DNA of 64,000 nt from Dysgonomonas mossii. Lineage in GTDB: Bacteria > Bacteroidota > Bacteroidia > Bacteroidales > Dysgonomonadaceae. The position numbers were made by a program, and so were the translations under genes. The DNA is taken from positions 372,001-436,000 of the forward strand of contig NZ_SPPK01000001.1 in NCBI RefSeq assembly GCF_004569505.1. The letters run 5' to 3'. The notes under the pieces are model-generated. The model saw nothing but the letters and a program-made list of their open reading frames with translations, was not told where the DNA came from and did not search any database. Of this stretch, positions 45,598-54,201 are shown one piece after another; the stretch's first letter is position 1, and every line of letters begins with the position of its first letter.

Positions 45598-46632
45598 ATG
45601 AAGAATATCATCTTTATATTAATTCTATTATTCGCAACATTATCTATAAAGGCTCAGTCTTCCTCCGAAAAACTCATTAGAGAAGGGGTTAGCCTTCATG
45701 ATAAAGGGCGTTATAAAGAAGCCATATCTTCTTATGAAGAGGCATTGAAGGTAAATCCTTCGTCAATGTCTGCTGTTTACGAAATGTCTTTGTCTTATTT
45801 GAAGCTTAATAATTATGAGCGTGCCGTAAGCTTAAGCTCAAAAGTTATTAATGCCAACTTTCAGCCTTTACTTATGGATGCCTATATTGTAAAGGGTACG
45901 GCACTGGCTAATATGGATAAGATGAGCGATGCGATTAAAACGTTGAACGATGCCGTTGTCAGATGTGGAGATGAGTATTTGCTTCACTTCAACTTAGGTC
46001 TCTGCTACTTCAATAGCAAGGACAATAAAATGGCTGCGCATCACTTGCGTAAAGCGATAGAAATAGATGCAACGCACTCGAGTGCATTCTTGTTGTATGC
46101 TTATGCTTTGAACGACTTGGATCAGTGGGTGCAGAGTTTTTATGCATTCCATTTCTTTTTATTGTTGGAGCCCAATACCGAAAGATCGAAAGATGCTTTC
46201 AGTGAGATGTTGGATATATTGAATGCCAAACTAGAACCCGGTTCAGTAAGGCTGACTCCTGAAGATGGCATAGACCGTGAATGGCTGTATAAGAATATAC
46301 AATTGAAGAAACCGCAAGGCACGGATAGTGCTTCTGAATATTCTTATTTTGTAGAGGCTTCGAAGCTTATATTCTTTACTATAGCGCAAATGCAGAATGA
46401 CTCTCAAAGTGGATTGTTGTGGTTTTTCTTTGTTCCTACCTATGAAGAAATCTTAGGTTCGGGACATTTTGATACTTATTGCCGCTATGTGAGTGTTGCT
46501 TATTTCCCCGAATCGCTTACATGGTGGGATAAAAACAAGACGCAAGTTGATAATTTTATCGAATGGTTCGAGCATGGTCAGGGTGAAGCCGATGAAGAAG
46601 CCGATTTTGGTGATGATTCGGATTTAGAATAA
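45598..46632 (+). CDS. secreted tetratricopeptide-repeat protein
   Basis: The 344-residue protein has a signal peptide (MKNIIFILILLFATLSIKA) followed by TPR units (about 27-190, for example LHDKGRYKEAISSYEEALKV and HFNLGLCYFNSKDNKMAAHH). The C-terminal part (about 200-330) is not repeat-like, and the last 15 residues are acidic (EADEEADFGDDSD). It precedes an ECF sigma gene by 33 bases, so it may belong to the same regulatory unit. Its function is unknown. Confidence 0.83.
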   Translation: MKNIIFILILLFATLSIKAQSSSEKLIREGVSLHDKGRYKEAISSYEEALKVNPSSMSAVYEMSLSYLKLNNYERAVSLSSKVINANFQPLLMDAYIVKGTALANMDKMSDAIKTLNDAVVRCGDEYLLHFNLGLCYFNSKDNKMAAHHLRKAIEIDATHSSAFLLYAYALNDLDQWVQSFYAFHFFLLLEPNTERSKDAFSEMLDILNAKLEPGSVRLTPEDGIDREWLYKNIQLKKPQGTDSASEYSYFVEASKLIFFTIAQMQNDSQSGLLWFFFVPTYEEILGSGHFDTYCRYVSVAYFPESLTWWDKNKTQVDNFIEWFEHGQGEADEEADFGDDSDLE

Positions 46633-46665
46633 TAGAGTAATTGATATTTGGAAGATTTATAGTAA

Positions 46666-47217
46666 ATGTCACGGGAGGCAGAAGAACAACTTATAGAGAG
46701 GCTTCACGAGCCCAAAACTCAACAGGCGGCATTTGCCGAGCTGGTGAAGGAGTATAGTGAGCCTTTGTATTGGCAGATACGAAAAATCGTATTGAGTCAT
46801 GATGATACGGATGATGTCTTGCAAAATACATTTATAAAAGTATGGACAAGTATCGAAAATTTCCGGGGAGACTCCAAGCTGTCTACCTGGCTTTATCGTA
46901 TAGCTGTTAATGAAGCTATTACATTTCTCAATAAGCAGCGATCTCTGAACAATGTTTCGATAGATGATGCAGATACATTCTTATTGGGTAAGCTCGAAGG
47001 TGATGAGTACTTTGACGGAGACGAAGCTCAACTGAAACTACAGAAGGCAATTCTTCTTTTGCCTGAGAAGCAGCGTATTGTTTTCAATATGAAATATTTT
47101 GATGAAATGAAATATGAAGATATGTCCGAAATTTTAGAAACCTCTGTGGGGGCACTAAAAGCGTCTTATCATCATGCGGTAAAAAAAATAGAGGAATTTT
47201 TAACAACAGAGAATTAA
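46666..47217 (+). CDS. ECF-family RNA polymerase sigma factor
   Basis: The 183-residue protein has sigma region 2 (VLSHDDTDDVLQNTFIKVW and STWLYRIAVNEAITF) and region 4 (LLPEKQRIVFNMKYFDEMKYEDMSE, given as two adjoining helices, then GALKASYHHAVKKIEEF). It is followed by a single-pass membrane protein and a Spy-like periplasmic protein. This order matches ECF-anti-sigma-effector modules for envelope stress. The regulon is not evident. Confidence 0.92.
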   Translation: MSREAEEQLIERLHEPKTQQAAFAELVKEYSEPLYWQIRKIVLSHDDTDDVLQNTFIKVWTSIENFRGDSKLSTWLYRIAVNEAITFLNKQRSLNNVSIDDADTFLLGKLEGDEYFDGDEAQLKLQKAILLLPEKQRIVFNMKYFDEMKYEDMSEILETSVGALKASYHHAVKKIEEFLTTEN

Positions 47218-47275
47218 ACCTTTTATCTAAATAATAGTCTATAATACAGATAAGGAATCTAAAGATTAAACAATC

Positions 47276-47641
47276 ATGTTGGATAATTTTGACAAAAGCA
47301 AAAAACCTTTTAAAGTTCCCGAAAATTACTTCGAGAATTTTAATAACAGGATAATGGATCAACTGCCTTCTAAAGAAGAACCAAAGGCAAAGATTGTTCC
47401 GTTGTGGAAGAAGGTATTGCCTTGGACAGCAGCTGCGGCAGCAATTGTTGGTATTTTGTTCACAGTTGGTGTTTTTGACAAAAATAATATGCCTTCGGAT
47501 AAACAATATGCCAATCAAAAGACGGATATGACCGAAGAAACTATTGCATATACCAGCCCTCAGGACGAAGAGGATTACTATCTTTTTTTGCAGGATGAGG
47601 TAAGGAAATCTCAATTTAAGGAAATGTTATATAACTATTAA
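47276..47641 (+). CDS. single-pass membrane protein, probable anti-sigma factor
   Basis: The 121-residue protein has a cytoplasmic N-terminus (about 1-45, with FKVPENYFENFNNRIMDQLP), one membrane segment (about 49-66, VLPWTAAAAAIVGILFTVG) and a short outer tail. The N-terminal motif VPENYFENF is shared by many small Bacteroidetes proteins encoded after ECF sigma genes. An anti-sigma role is inferred from topology and position. Confidence 0.72.
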   Translation: MLDNFDKSKKPFKVPENYFENFNNRIMDQLPSKEEPKAKIVPLWKKVLPWTAAAAAIVGILFTVGVFDKNNMPSDKQYANQKTDMTEETIAYTSPQDEEDYYLFLQDEVRKSQFKEMLYNY

Positions 47642-47643
47642 TA

Positions 47644-48132
47644 ATGAATACCGATATGAAGTTGAAAAGTATTCTGGTTTTCTTGTTGCTGTTCTGTTTT
47701 ACGTTTTCAGTTGCAGCCCAGAATAGACAGAGACAAGGTGGAGGACGGTTCGATATACAAGCATTCAACCAAAAGAAAGCAGAGTATTTAAAAAAAGAAC
47801 TAAACTTAACAGATGCGGAAGCTAAAGCATTTTTGCCGTTGGAAGCAGAGTTTTCAATGAAAAAATATGAAGCTAACCGTGAGGCACGAAGAGAGACCCG
47901 CGAACTGAAGCGTAAAAAAGACAAAACGGATGCAGATTATAAAAGAATTGTTCAATTGAATCTGGAATCGGAACAAAGAGATTCTCAGTTACAAATCGAA
48001 TATTATAAGAAGTTTGCAAAAGTACTGTCGGCTGAGAAGTTGGAAAAGTACAGATCAGTTGATATTCGATTCAAAGAAGACGAATTGAAGCGCCACAGGG
48101 AAAGATTCAATTCTGGTGGAGATTCTGATTAA
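47644..48132 (+). CDS. Spy/CpxP-like periplasmic helical protein
   Basis: The 162-residue protein has a signal peptide (cleavage near FSVAAQ; a second ATG at 47656 gives a more typical signal). The helical mature part is rich in Arg, Lys and Glu. The segment ELNLTDAEAKAFLPLEAEF (about 56-75) resembles the LTxxQ-type motif of Spy, CpxP and related metal- or stress-responsive chaperones. It is the last gene of the sigma module, 2 bases after the membrane protein, and is plausibly an effector of it. Confidence 0.75.
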   Translation: MNTDMKLKSILVFLLLFCFTFSVAAQNRQRQGGGRFDIQAFNQKKAEYLKKELNLTDAEAKAFLPLEAEFSMKKYEANREARRETRELKRKKDKTDADYKRIVQLNLESEQRDSQLQIEYYKKFAKVLSAEKLEKYRSVDIRFKEDELKRHRERFNSGGDSD

Positions 48133-48156
48133 AAGTGAAAAAATAATGACATAAAG

Positions 48157-48187
48157 TTTGGTTTATTGCAAATAATGTATACTTTTG
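48157..48187 (+). promoter_or_regulatory. his operon promoter
   Basis: TTTG (48157-48160), a 19-base spacer and TACTTTTG (48180-48187) make an ideal Bacteroidetes promoter. The transcript should start near 48191, 16 bases before the leader-peptide ATG. Confidence 0.8.
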
Positions 48188-48206
48188 CTTTTGTAAAAAT
48201 AAAATT

Positions 48207-48257
48207 ATGAGCAATAAATTTCATCATCATCATTATAGTGTTACTCCCGTTGGGTAA
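48207..48257 (+). CDS. hisL: his operon leader peptide (four consecutive His codons)
   Basis: The 16-residue frame reads MSNKFHHHHYSVTPVG and ends with TAA at 48255-48257. Codons 6-9 are CAT CAT CAT CAT. It lies between a strong promoter and an intrinsic terminator, just ahead of hisG, which is the layout of a ribosome-mediated attenuation leader. A stall at the His codons would leave the segment 48252-48259 free, and that segment can pair with the terminator's 5' arm. Too short for usual gene calling, but the four His codons ahead of a his operon are hard to explain otherwise. Confidence 0.9.
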   Translation: MSNKFHHHHYSVTPVG

Positions 48258-48329
48258 GTAAGTATATTGATGTGGTGTTTGCCAAAATATAGAAGAGCTT
48301 GCCTGATAGAGGTAAGCTCTTTTTTTTAT
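48252..48329 (+). promoter_or_regulatory. his operon attenuator (antiterminator and terminator)
   Basis: Terminator: AGAGCTTGCCT (48294-48304) pairs with AGGTAAGCTCT (48310-48320), with one GU pair, a GATAG loop and a T-run to 48327. Antiterminator candidate: GGGTAAGT (48252-48259), which contains the leader stop codon, can pair over eight bases (three of them GU) with GCTTGCCT (48297-48304). A ribosome that reaches the stop codon covers this segment and lets the terminator form. One stalled at the His codons leaves it free. Confidence 0.82.
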
Positions 48330-48359
48330 TGCTGGAAAATAATATAAAATTAATATATC

Positions 48360-49214
48360 ATGGTATTAAGAATTGCTGTTCAGTCGAAAGGTCGGCTATT
48401 TGAGGAAACGATGGCGCTTTTACAAGAAGCCGGTATAAAACTGAATAATATTAAGCGCACGCTGCTTATTCCTGCAAAGGATTTTCCCGTAGAGATTCTC
48501 TTTCTGCGTGACGACGATATCCCACAAGCTGTAGCTACGGGGGTTGCCGATATCGGTGTGGTAGGAGAAAATGAATATAAGGAAAAAGCCGAGGCTGCGG
48601 ATGTCGTAAAAGGCTTAGGGTTTAGTAAATGTCGCTTATCGCTGGCTATTCCAAAGGATGAAAAATACGAGGGTGTGCAATGGTTTGAAGGGAAGAAGAT
48701 AGCAACATCTTATCCTCATATCTTAAATCAGTATTTAGCAGAGCAGGGTATTAAATCAGAGATTCATATTATTACAGGATCGGTAGAGATTTCGCCTAGT
48801 ATAGGTCTCTCGGATGCTATTTTTGATATAGTGAGTTCCGGTGGGACATTGGTAAGTAATCGTCTGAAAGAGGTTGAGGTTGTTATGCAATCGCAAGCTT
48901 TATTGATAGCAACAAAAAACTTACCACAGGAGAAAAAGGATATCCTTGACGAACTAATATTCAGGATAGAAGCTGTTCAGAGTGCAGAAGGGAAAAAATA
49001 TGTACTTCTGAATGCACCCGAAGATAAGCTTGAAGAAATATTTGATATCTTGCCGGGGATGAGAAGCCCTACAGTTACCCCACTAGCTACAAAGGGTTGG
49101 TGTTCTGTTCAGTCGGTTATTGAGGATAAACGTTTTTGGGAGGTTATCACCAAACTAAAAGCATGTGGTGCTGAAGGCATTATTGTATTACCTATAGAAA
49201 AAATGATCTTATGA
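48360..49214 (+). CDS. hisG: ATP phosphoribosyltransferase (long form)
   Basis: HisG condenses ATP with PRPP in the first step of histidine synthesis. The 284-residue product is the long form with a C-terminal ACT-like regulatory domain (about 210-284), so it does not need HisZ and should be feedback-inhibited by histidine. Visible motifs include RIAVQSKGRLFEE at the N-terminus, DIGVVGENEY, and the PRPP-binding segment DAIFDIVSSGGTLVSNRL (about 158-175). It is first in the operon after the attenuator. Its stop overlaps the next start codon (ATGA). Confidence 0.97.
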   Translation: MVLRIAVQSKGRLFEETMALLQEAGIKLNNIKRTLLIPAKDFPVEILFLRDDDIPQAVATGVADIGVVGENEYKEKAEAADVVKGLGFSKCRLSLAIPKDEKYEGVQWFEGKKIATSYPHILNQYLAEQGIKSEIHIITGSVEISPSIGLSDAIFDIVSSGGTLVSNRLKEVEVVMQSQALLIATKNLPQEKKDILDELIFRIEAVQSAEGKKYVLLNAPEDKLEEIFDILPGMRSPTVTPLATKGWCSVQSVIEDKRFWEVITKLKACGAEGIIVLPIEKMIL

Positions 49215-49738
49215 TAGAAGTCTCAGAAGATATTGTATTATATCCTTTGTCTGTAGATGATATCTTTAAGATATTCAATACGCTCAACAACGAACGAGAA
49301 TATATGCGTGAATGGTTGCCGTTTGTAGATGCTACAAAAGAAGCGGAAGATACGGAGAACTATGTGAGATATGTATTGCAGACAGCCGGCAAACAATTTA
49401 CTATATACTATAAGGATCAGTTTGTAGGGCTGATTGGTTTTAAAGACACAGATTCAGATAATAAGAAGACAGAAATAGGATACTGGTTGTCACAATATGC
49501 TCAAGGTAAAGGCATCATGATACAATCGGTTGCCAAACTTATAGAACATGCTTTTGGTGAACTGGATATGAATCGTATTCAGATAAAGGTTGCTGTAGGT
49601 AATGATAAGAGTCGCCGTATTCCTGAAAAGCTTGGCTTTCAGATGGAGGGTATAGAGCGTGATGGAGAATTGTTGGTAGATAATGTGTTTACTGACATAG
49701 CTGTTTACAGCTTGTTGAGGAAAGAATATAAGAAGTAA
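49211..49738 (+). CDS. GNAT acetyltransferase (RimJ/RimL-like) inside the his operon
   Basis: The 175-residue protein belongs to the RimJ/RimL/YdaF branch of GNAT enzymes. The conserved segments are IGYWLSQYAQGKGIM (acetyl-CoA loop, about 90-104) and a later VGNDKSRRIPEKLGFQMEG. It overlaps hisG by 4 bases and ends 3 bases before hisD, so it is embedded in the operon. Its substrate is unknown, and a role in histidine synthesis is not evident. Confidence 0.85.
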   Translation: MIEVSEDIVLYPLSVDDIFKIFNTLNNEREYMREWLPFVDATKEAEDTENYVRYVLQTAGKQFTIYYKDQFVGLIGFKDTDSDNKKTEIGYWLSQYAQGKGIMIQSVAKLIEHAFGELDMNRIQIKVAVGNDKSRRIPEKLGFQMEGIERDGELLVDNVFTDIAVYSLLRKEYKK

Positions 49739-49741
49739 ATT

Positions 49742-51028
49742 ATGCAGATAATAAAATATCCTTTACGCAGCCAGTGGGCAGAGATACTGGCACGTCCTGT
49801 TTTCGATACTTCAGCATTGAACAGCACAGTTAGTTCTGTACTTGATGATATAAAAGAAAGAGGAGATCAGGCTGTCTTTGAATATGAAGAAAAATTCGAT
49901 AAAGTGAAGCTTCTCTCTCTGGCAGTTTCGGCAGAAGAAATAGCAGAAGCGGAGAATTTAGTTTCTCAAGAATTAAAGAAAGCTATCAGACAAGCAAAAG
50001 AGAATATAGAGGTATTTCATCGTAGTCAGATATTTGAGACTAAAAAAATAGAGACAAGCAAAGGTGTCACTTGTTGGCAAAAGGCCGTTGCTATCGAAAA
50101 AGTAGGGCTTTATATTCCGGGGGGGACAGCTCCTTTGTTTTCTACTGTCTTGATGCTTGCCATTCCGGCTAAAATTGCAGGTTGTAAAGAGATTATCCTT
50201 TGTACACCACCCAATAAAGAAGGTAATATACATCCGGCTATATTGTATGCAGCAAAAGAAGCCGGTGTGGATAAAGTATTTAAGGCGGGAGGAATACAGG
50301 CTATTGGCGCCATGGCTTACGGCACGGAATCTGTACCTAAAGTCTATAAAATATTCGGACCCGGAAACCAGTATGTGATGGCTGCGAAACAGCTTGTAAG
50401 CCTCAGAGATGTAGCGATAGATATGCCGGCAGGGCCATCCGAGGTACAAGTGATTGCAGATGAGACATCCATACCTGCATTTGTTGCTGCCGATTTATTG
50501 TCGCAGGCAGAGCATGGAGCAGATAGTCAGGTGATATTAACAACAACCAGCGAATCTCTTATCTCTGAAGTTCTGCACGAGATAGAGCGACAATTGTTTG
50601 AACTTCCTCGTCGAGAGATTGCTGAAAAGGCATTAGAAAACAGTAAGCTGATCCTATTAAAGGATAATAGGGAAATTATAGATATAACCAACGAATATGC
50701 GCCCGAACACCTTATTATAGAAACGGCAGACTATGCAGATATTGCAGACGAAATAGTAAATGCAGGCTCTGTTTTTCTTGGAAATTATACGCCGGAGAGT
50801 GCCGGAGACTATGCTTCAGGAACAAATCATACGTTGCCTACTAATGGTTATGCTAAGGCTTATAGCGGTGTTAATTTGGATAGCTTTGTGAAAAAGATAA
50901 CTTTCCAGAAGATTACAAAAGATGGCATTTACAATCTTGGCAAAACGATTGAAGTAATGGCAGAGAACGAACAATTGTTTGCTCATAAAAATGCAGTAAC
51001 TTTACGGCTAAAGGACAAAGAAAAATGA
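49742..51028 (+). CDS. hisD: histidinol dehydrogenase
   Basis: HisD oxidises L-histidinol to histidine in two NAD-dependent steps. The 428-residue product is the usual length. Conserved motifs are YIPGGTAPLFSTVLM, FGPGNQYVMAAK, DMPAGPSEV, LLSQAEHGADSQ (zinc and catalytic region) and ASGTNHTLPT near the C-terminus. It overlaps the lipoprotein gene downstream by 4 bases. Confidence 0.97.
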   Translation: MQIIKYPLRSQWAEILARPVFDTSALNSTVSSVLDDIKERGDQAVFEYEEKFDKVKLLSLAVSAEEIAEAENLVSQELKKAIRQAKENIEVFHRSQIFETKKIETSKGVTCWQKAVAIEKVGLYIPGGTAPLFSTVLMLAIPAKIAGCKEIILCTPPNKEGNIHPAILYAAKEAGVDKVFKAGGIQAIGAMAYGTESVPKVYKIFGPGNQYVMAAKQLVSLRDVAIDMPAGPSEVQVIADETSIPAFVAADLLSQAEHGADSQVILTTTSESLISEVLHEIERQLFELPRREIAEKALENSKLILLKDNREIIDITNEYAPEHLIIETADYADIADEIVNAGSVFLGNYTPESAGDYASGTNHTLPTNGYAKAYSGVNLDSFVKKITFQKITKDGIYNLGKTIEVMAENEQLFAHKNAVTLRLKDKEK

Positions 51029-51375
51029 AATCACTTAGTTTATTAGTTACAATCGTACTATTGGTAAGCTGTTCGGCTTTTGAGAAAACAATCAATAAGG
51101 CTCAATATGTAAATGCCGACAAGGTAATTTACGAAAAATATTTTGGGGAGAGAGTTGAAATACGAAACAAGGCTCAAATAGCCAGATTAGTTGATATCAT
51201 AGGCTCGGCACAGAAGGAAGCTGTAGACTTTATTCCGAAAGATCAGTTTGTATTTATTCGAAGTAAAGATACTATCTCTATACAACGGAACGGAGCATTA
51301 TTAAGGGACGGAAATGGTACATATCGCTTAGGTGCTTACATGTCGACAGAACTAAATAAACTGTTAGAAAAATGA
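51025..51375 (+). CDS. small lipoprotein within the his operon
   Basis: The 116-residue protein has a lipoprotein signal (SLLVTIVLLVSC, with Cys about 16 lipidated) and a mature domain of about 100 residues that I do not recognise. It overlaps hisD by 4 bases upstream and a GNAT gene by 4 bases downstream, so it is co-translated with both. Why an envelope lipoprotein should lie in the operon is unknown. Confidence 0.75.
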   Translation: MKSLSLLVTIVLLVSCSAFEKTINKAQYVNADKVIYEKYFGERVEIRNKAQIARLVDIIGSAQKEAVDFIPKDQFVFIRSKDTISIQRNGALLRDGNGTYRLGAYMSTELNKLLEK

Positions 51376-51803
51376 TTCAGGCCAGAATTATAAAATATGG
51401 TACATCAGACTACGATAAGATGGTTGCTCTTCGTTATAAGATATTGAGAGCGCCTCTAGGACTTACATTTTCTGCTGAATATCTCGAAAAGGAGAAAGAG
51501 GATATGCTCTGTGTCTGCGAAAATGAAGGGCAGATTGTAGGATGTTGTATTCTTACACCAATAGATAAAAATATAGTTCAATTGCGTCAAATGGCAGTAG
51601 AGGATTCTACTCAGAAAAAAGGAATAGGTGCAAAGTTGCTCTTGTTCGCAGAAGAGTCTGCAAAAGAAAACGGATTTGATAAGATTGTATTGCATGCCAG
51701 AAAGGTTGCTATAGGATTCTACCTGAAATATAACTATGGTATAGTTGGTGACGAGTTTGAAGAAGTTGGTATCCCCCATTTTGAAATGCAGAAAATACTC
51801 TAA
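51372..51803 (+). CDS. GNAT-family acetyltransferase (ElaA-like)
   Basis: The 143-residue protein has the GNAT acetyl-CoA site QKKGIGAKLLLFAEESAKE (about 77-95) after the strand QLRQMAVED, and a conserved HARKVAIGFYLKYNY segment. It resembles small ElaA-type GNATs. The substrate is unknown. It is coupled to the lipoprotein gene by a 4-base overlap. Confidence 0.85.
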   Translation: MIQARIIKYGTSDYDKMVALRYKILRAPLGLTFSAEYLEKEKEDMLCVCENEGQIVGCCILTPIDKNIVQLRQMAVEDSTQKKGIGAKLLLFAEESAKENGFDKIVLHARKVAIGFYLKYNYGIVGDEFEEVGIPHFEMQKIL

Positions 51804-51849
51804 ACATACCAAGAAAAATATTCGTATAAAGACATATATAAATTGAATA

Positions 51850-52305
51850 ATGATGGAAAACGAAAAAAAACAAGTACTGGAAACAGTATCAAAATATGTA
51901 GATATTACATTAACTCCTTTTGGAAAACCTCAACGTACAGTTATAGATATAGAAAAGAGAGACCCGATGTACGATGGTAATGGCGTTGTGTACATGCTGT
52001 CTATATTTGAGAAAGGAGAGTTGGTGAATAACCGTATTGGTACTTACATGGTTTTGTTGAATAAGGGTGATCAGGCTGGATTTCATGAGCATGGTACAAA
52101 GAAAGAACAAGAATTATATGTATTGGTTCATGGCGAAGGTGAATATATAGAACGTGAAGGATTGGACAAAATTACCCGAAAGTTCAACTTGAAAAAAGGG
52201 AACGTAACATCTATTCAGGGAGATAATAATTATCACTCTATAATCAATACGGGGGACGAGCCTCTGATCGTATTTGTTGTGACTACATATCAGCCTAATA
52301 TATAA
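51850..52305 (+). CDS. cupin-domain protein
   Basis: The 151-residue protein has a single cupin barrel (about 50-145). Metal-ligand-like residues lie in HEHGTKKEQELYVLVHGEGEY (motif 1, abbreviated: HEHG with Glu further on) and YHSIINTGDEPL (motif 2 His). Small cupins of this type have diverse or no enzymatic activity. It lies in the same orientation as the his genes, 46 bases after the GNAT gene. ATG at 51850 and 51853 are both possible. Confidence 0.8.
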   Translation: MMENEKKQVLETVSKYVDITLTPFGKPQRTVIDIEKRDPMYDGNGVVYMLSIFEKGELVNNRIGTYMVLLNKGDQAGFHEHGTKKEQELYVLVHGEGEYIEREGLDKITRKFNLKKGNVTSIQGDNNYHSIINTGDEPLIVFVVTTYQPNI

Positions 52306-52393
52306 ATAACTTTAACTCATAGAGCCTTTTGTTAAAATATTATTTATATTTATTGGAATTAATTGATTGTCTAATTATAAAATCTGTTTTATC

Positions 52394-52972
52394 ATGAATA
52401 AAAGAATATTGATGCTAGCGGGCGATTTTGTTGAGGATTACGAATTGATGGTTCCTTATCAGGCACTGGTAAGTGTAGGATTCCATGTAGATGTAGTATG
52501 TCCGGGGAAGAAAGCCGGAGAACAGGTTGCTACGGCAATACATGATTTTGTAGGATTTCAGACTTATGCAGAGCTGAGAGGTCATAACTTCACATTGAAT
52601 AAGACTTTTGATAATGTAAAAATTGAAGATTACGCAGGATTGTATATTACAGGTGGTCGAGCTCCTGAATATATTCGTCTCGATCCTAAAGTAATAGAAT
52701 ATACAAAGTATTTCTTCGAAAAAAATCTGCCTGTTGCAGCTATTTGCCACGGTATACAGGTGCTTACTGCCGCAGATGTGGTTAAAGGAAAGACGCTTAC
52801 CTGTTATGTAGCTGTAGGGCCTGAAGTTAAGTTGGCTGGCGGTAATTACAAAGATATTCCCGCTACCGAAGCTATTACAGACGGTAATCTGACTACCTCC
52901 CCTGCATGGCCCGGACATCCGGCTATATTAAAAGAGTTTTATAAACTTCTTGGGGTTAAAATTGAATTGTAA
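52394..52972 (+). CDS. DJ-1/PfpI family protein (deglycase/protease-like)
   Basis: From the ATG at 52394 the product is 192 residues and starts MNKRILMLAGDFVEDYELMV. The Glu in VEDYE and the nucleophile-elbow Cys in AAICHGIQVLTAA (about 113-125) are the catalytic pair of PfpI/YhbO-type proteins, and CHG is followed by the typical helix. It is a second DJ-1 family member in this window, not closely similar to the one at 42341-42925 by eye. It lies upstream of hisC and is followed by a hairpin. Confidence 0.88.
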   Translation: MNKRILMLAGDFVEDYELMVPYQALVSVGFHVDVVCPGKKAGEQVATAIHDFVGFQTYAELRGHNFTLNKTFDNVKIEDYAGLYITGGRAPEYIRLDPKVIEYTKYFFEKNLPVAAICHGIQVLTAADVVKGKTLTCYVAVGPEVKLAGGNYKDIPATEAITDGNLTTSPAWPGHPAILKEFYKLLGVKIEL

Positions 52973-52996
52973 AATATACAAGTATAAGAGAATAGG

Positions 52997-53040
52997 AGTG
53001 CTCAAAAGTGTGTTCTTCTCTTTTGGGCACTTTCTTAGCT
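52997..53040 (+). terminator. hairpin between DJ-1 gene and hisC
   Basis: AGTGCTCAAAAG (52997-53008) pairs with CTTTTGGGCACT (about 53020-53031), with one GU pair, followed by a weak T-rich tract. It may be a terminator, or a partial one, that divides the his operon. I see no TAnnTTTG box between it and hisC. Confidence 0.6.
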
Positions 53041-53120
53041 CTGATATATGGCAGTGCTTGCTGCGTAGTTAAGTTAAATAAATAAGATAAAAAGACATCT
53101 AAACTAAACAGTTTAAAGGA

Positions 53121-54149
53121 ATGAATTTACAGCAGCTTGTGCGCAAAAATGTATGGAATATGAAGCCTTATTCATCGGCTAGAGATGAATTTAAAGGAGA
53201 AGCATCAGTCTTTTTAGATGCCAATGAAAATCCTCTGAATGATAAGTATAATCGTTATCCCGATCCTTTACAGTGGTCTTTGAAACAAAAAATAGCTAAG
53301 GTAAAAAATATAGCTCCCGAAAATATCTTCTTAGGCAATGGCAGTGATGAGCCTATCGATCTGGTTATTCGTATCTTCTGCGAACCTCGCATTGATAATA
53401 TTGTTGCCGTTGATCCTACTTACGGGATGTATCAGGTTTGCGCAGAGGTGAACGATGTAGAGTATCGGAAAGTATTGCTGAACGAAAACTTCGATCTGGA
53501 TGCTCAGAAACTGCTTGAAAAAACAGATCGTAATACAAAGTTGATATTTTTATGCTCTCCTAACAACCCTACAGGAAACTTGTTGAGCAGGGAAGAAATA
53601 AAAAAGGTATTAGATTCTTTTGCGGGTATTGTAGTCGTTGATGAGGCTTATATTGACTTTGCTTCTGAAGCGACATGGCTGAATGACCTTGAGAAATATC
53701 CTAATCTGATAATTCTGCAAACATTTTCTAAAGCATGGGGATTGGCTGCTGTACGTCTAGGTATGGCTTTTGCTTCGGCTGAAATAATCAAATTGTTCAA
53801 TAAAGTTAAGTATCCATATAATGTAAATATCTTGACTCAAAATTTTGTTGGAGATGAATTAGACAAACTCGAATTAAGGAAGCAGTGGATTGCTACCTTG
53901 CTCAAAGGACGAAATTATCTAATAAATGAGTTGCCAAAATTACCTTTTGTAGAGAAAATATATCCCACGGATGCCAATTTTATATTGGTAAAGGTTGAGG
54001 ATGCCAATAGCCTGTACAAGCAATTAGCAGATAAAGGTGTAATTGTTCGCAACAGGAATTCGGTCTCTTTGTGCGCCGGATGTTTGCGTATAACGGTAGG
54101 TACTGATAAAGAAAATGAGATGTTAATTAAAACTTTGCGAACGTTATAA
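53121..54149 (+). CDS. hisC: histidinol-phosphate aminotransferase
   Basis: HisC is a PLP enzyme that transaminates imidazole-acetol phosphate to histidinol phosphate. The 342-residue product has LDANENPLN near the N-terminus, CSPNNPTGN (about 150), [10 protein letters not shown], and the PLP-lysine motif [14 protein letters not shown] (about 204-217). hisB follows after about 52 bases. Confidence 0.96.
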   Translation: MNLQQLVRKNVWNMKPYSSARDEFKGEASVFLDANENPLNDKYNRYPDPLQWSLKQKIAKVKNIAPENIFLGNGSDEPIDLVIRIFCEPRIDNIVAVDPTYGMYQVCAEVNDVEYRKVLLNENFDLDAQKLLEKTDRNTKLIFLCSPNNPTGNLLSREEIKKVLDSFAGIVVVDEAYIDFASEATWLNDLEKYPNLIILQTFSKAWGLAAVRLGMAFASAEIIKLFNKVKYPYNVNILTQNFVGDELDKLELRKQWIATLLKGRNYLINELPKLPFVEKIYPTDANFILVKVEDANSLYKQLADKGVIVRNRNSVSLCAGCLRITVGTDKENEMLIKTLRTL

Positions 54150-54201
54150 ACATATCAATAGAGAGGGAAATCCGATCTAAAAGCATATCCAATATATTAT
54201 A

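Noticed and set aside
48222-48233. Four CAT codons as an affinity-tag-like or vector artefact
   Set aside because: The surrounding leader, promoter and terminator match a natural his attenuator, and all flanking sequence is ordinary chromosome.
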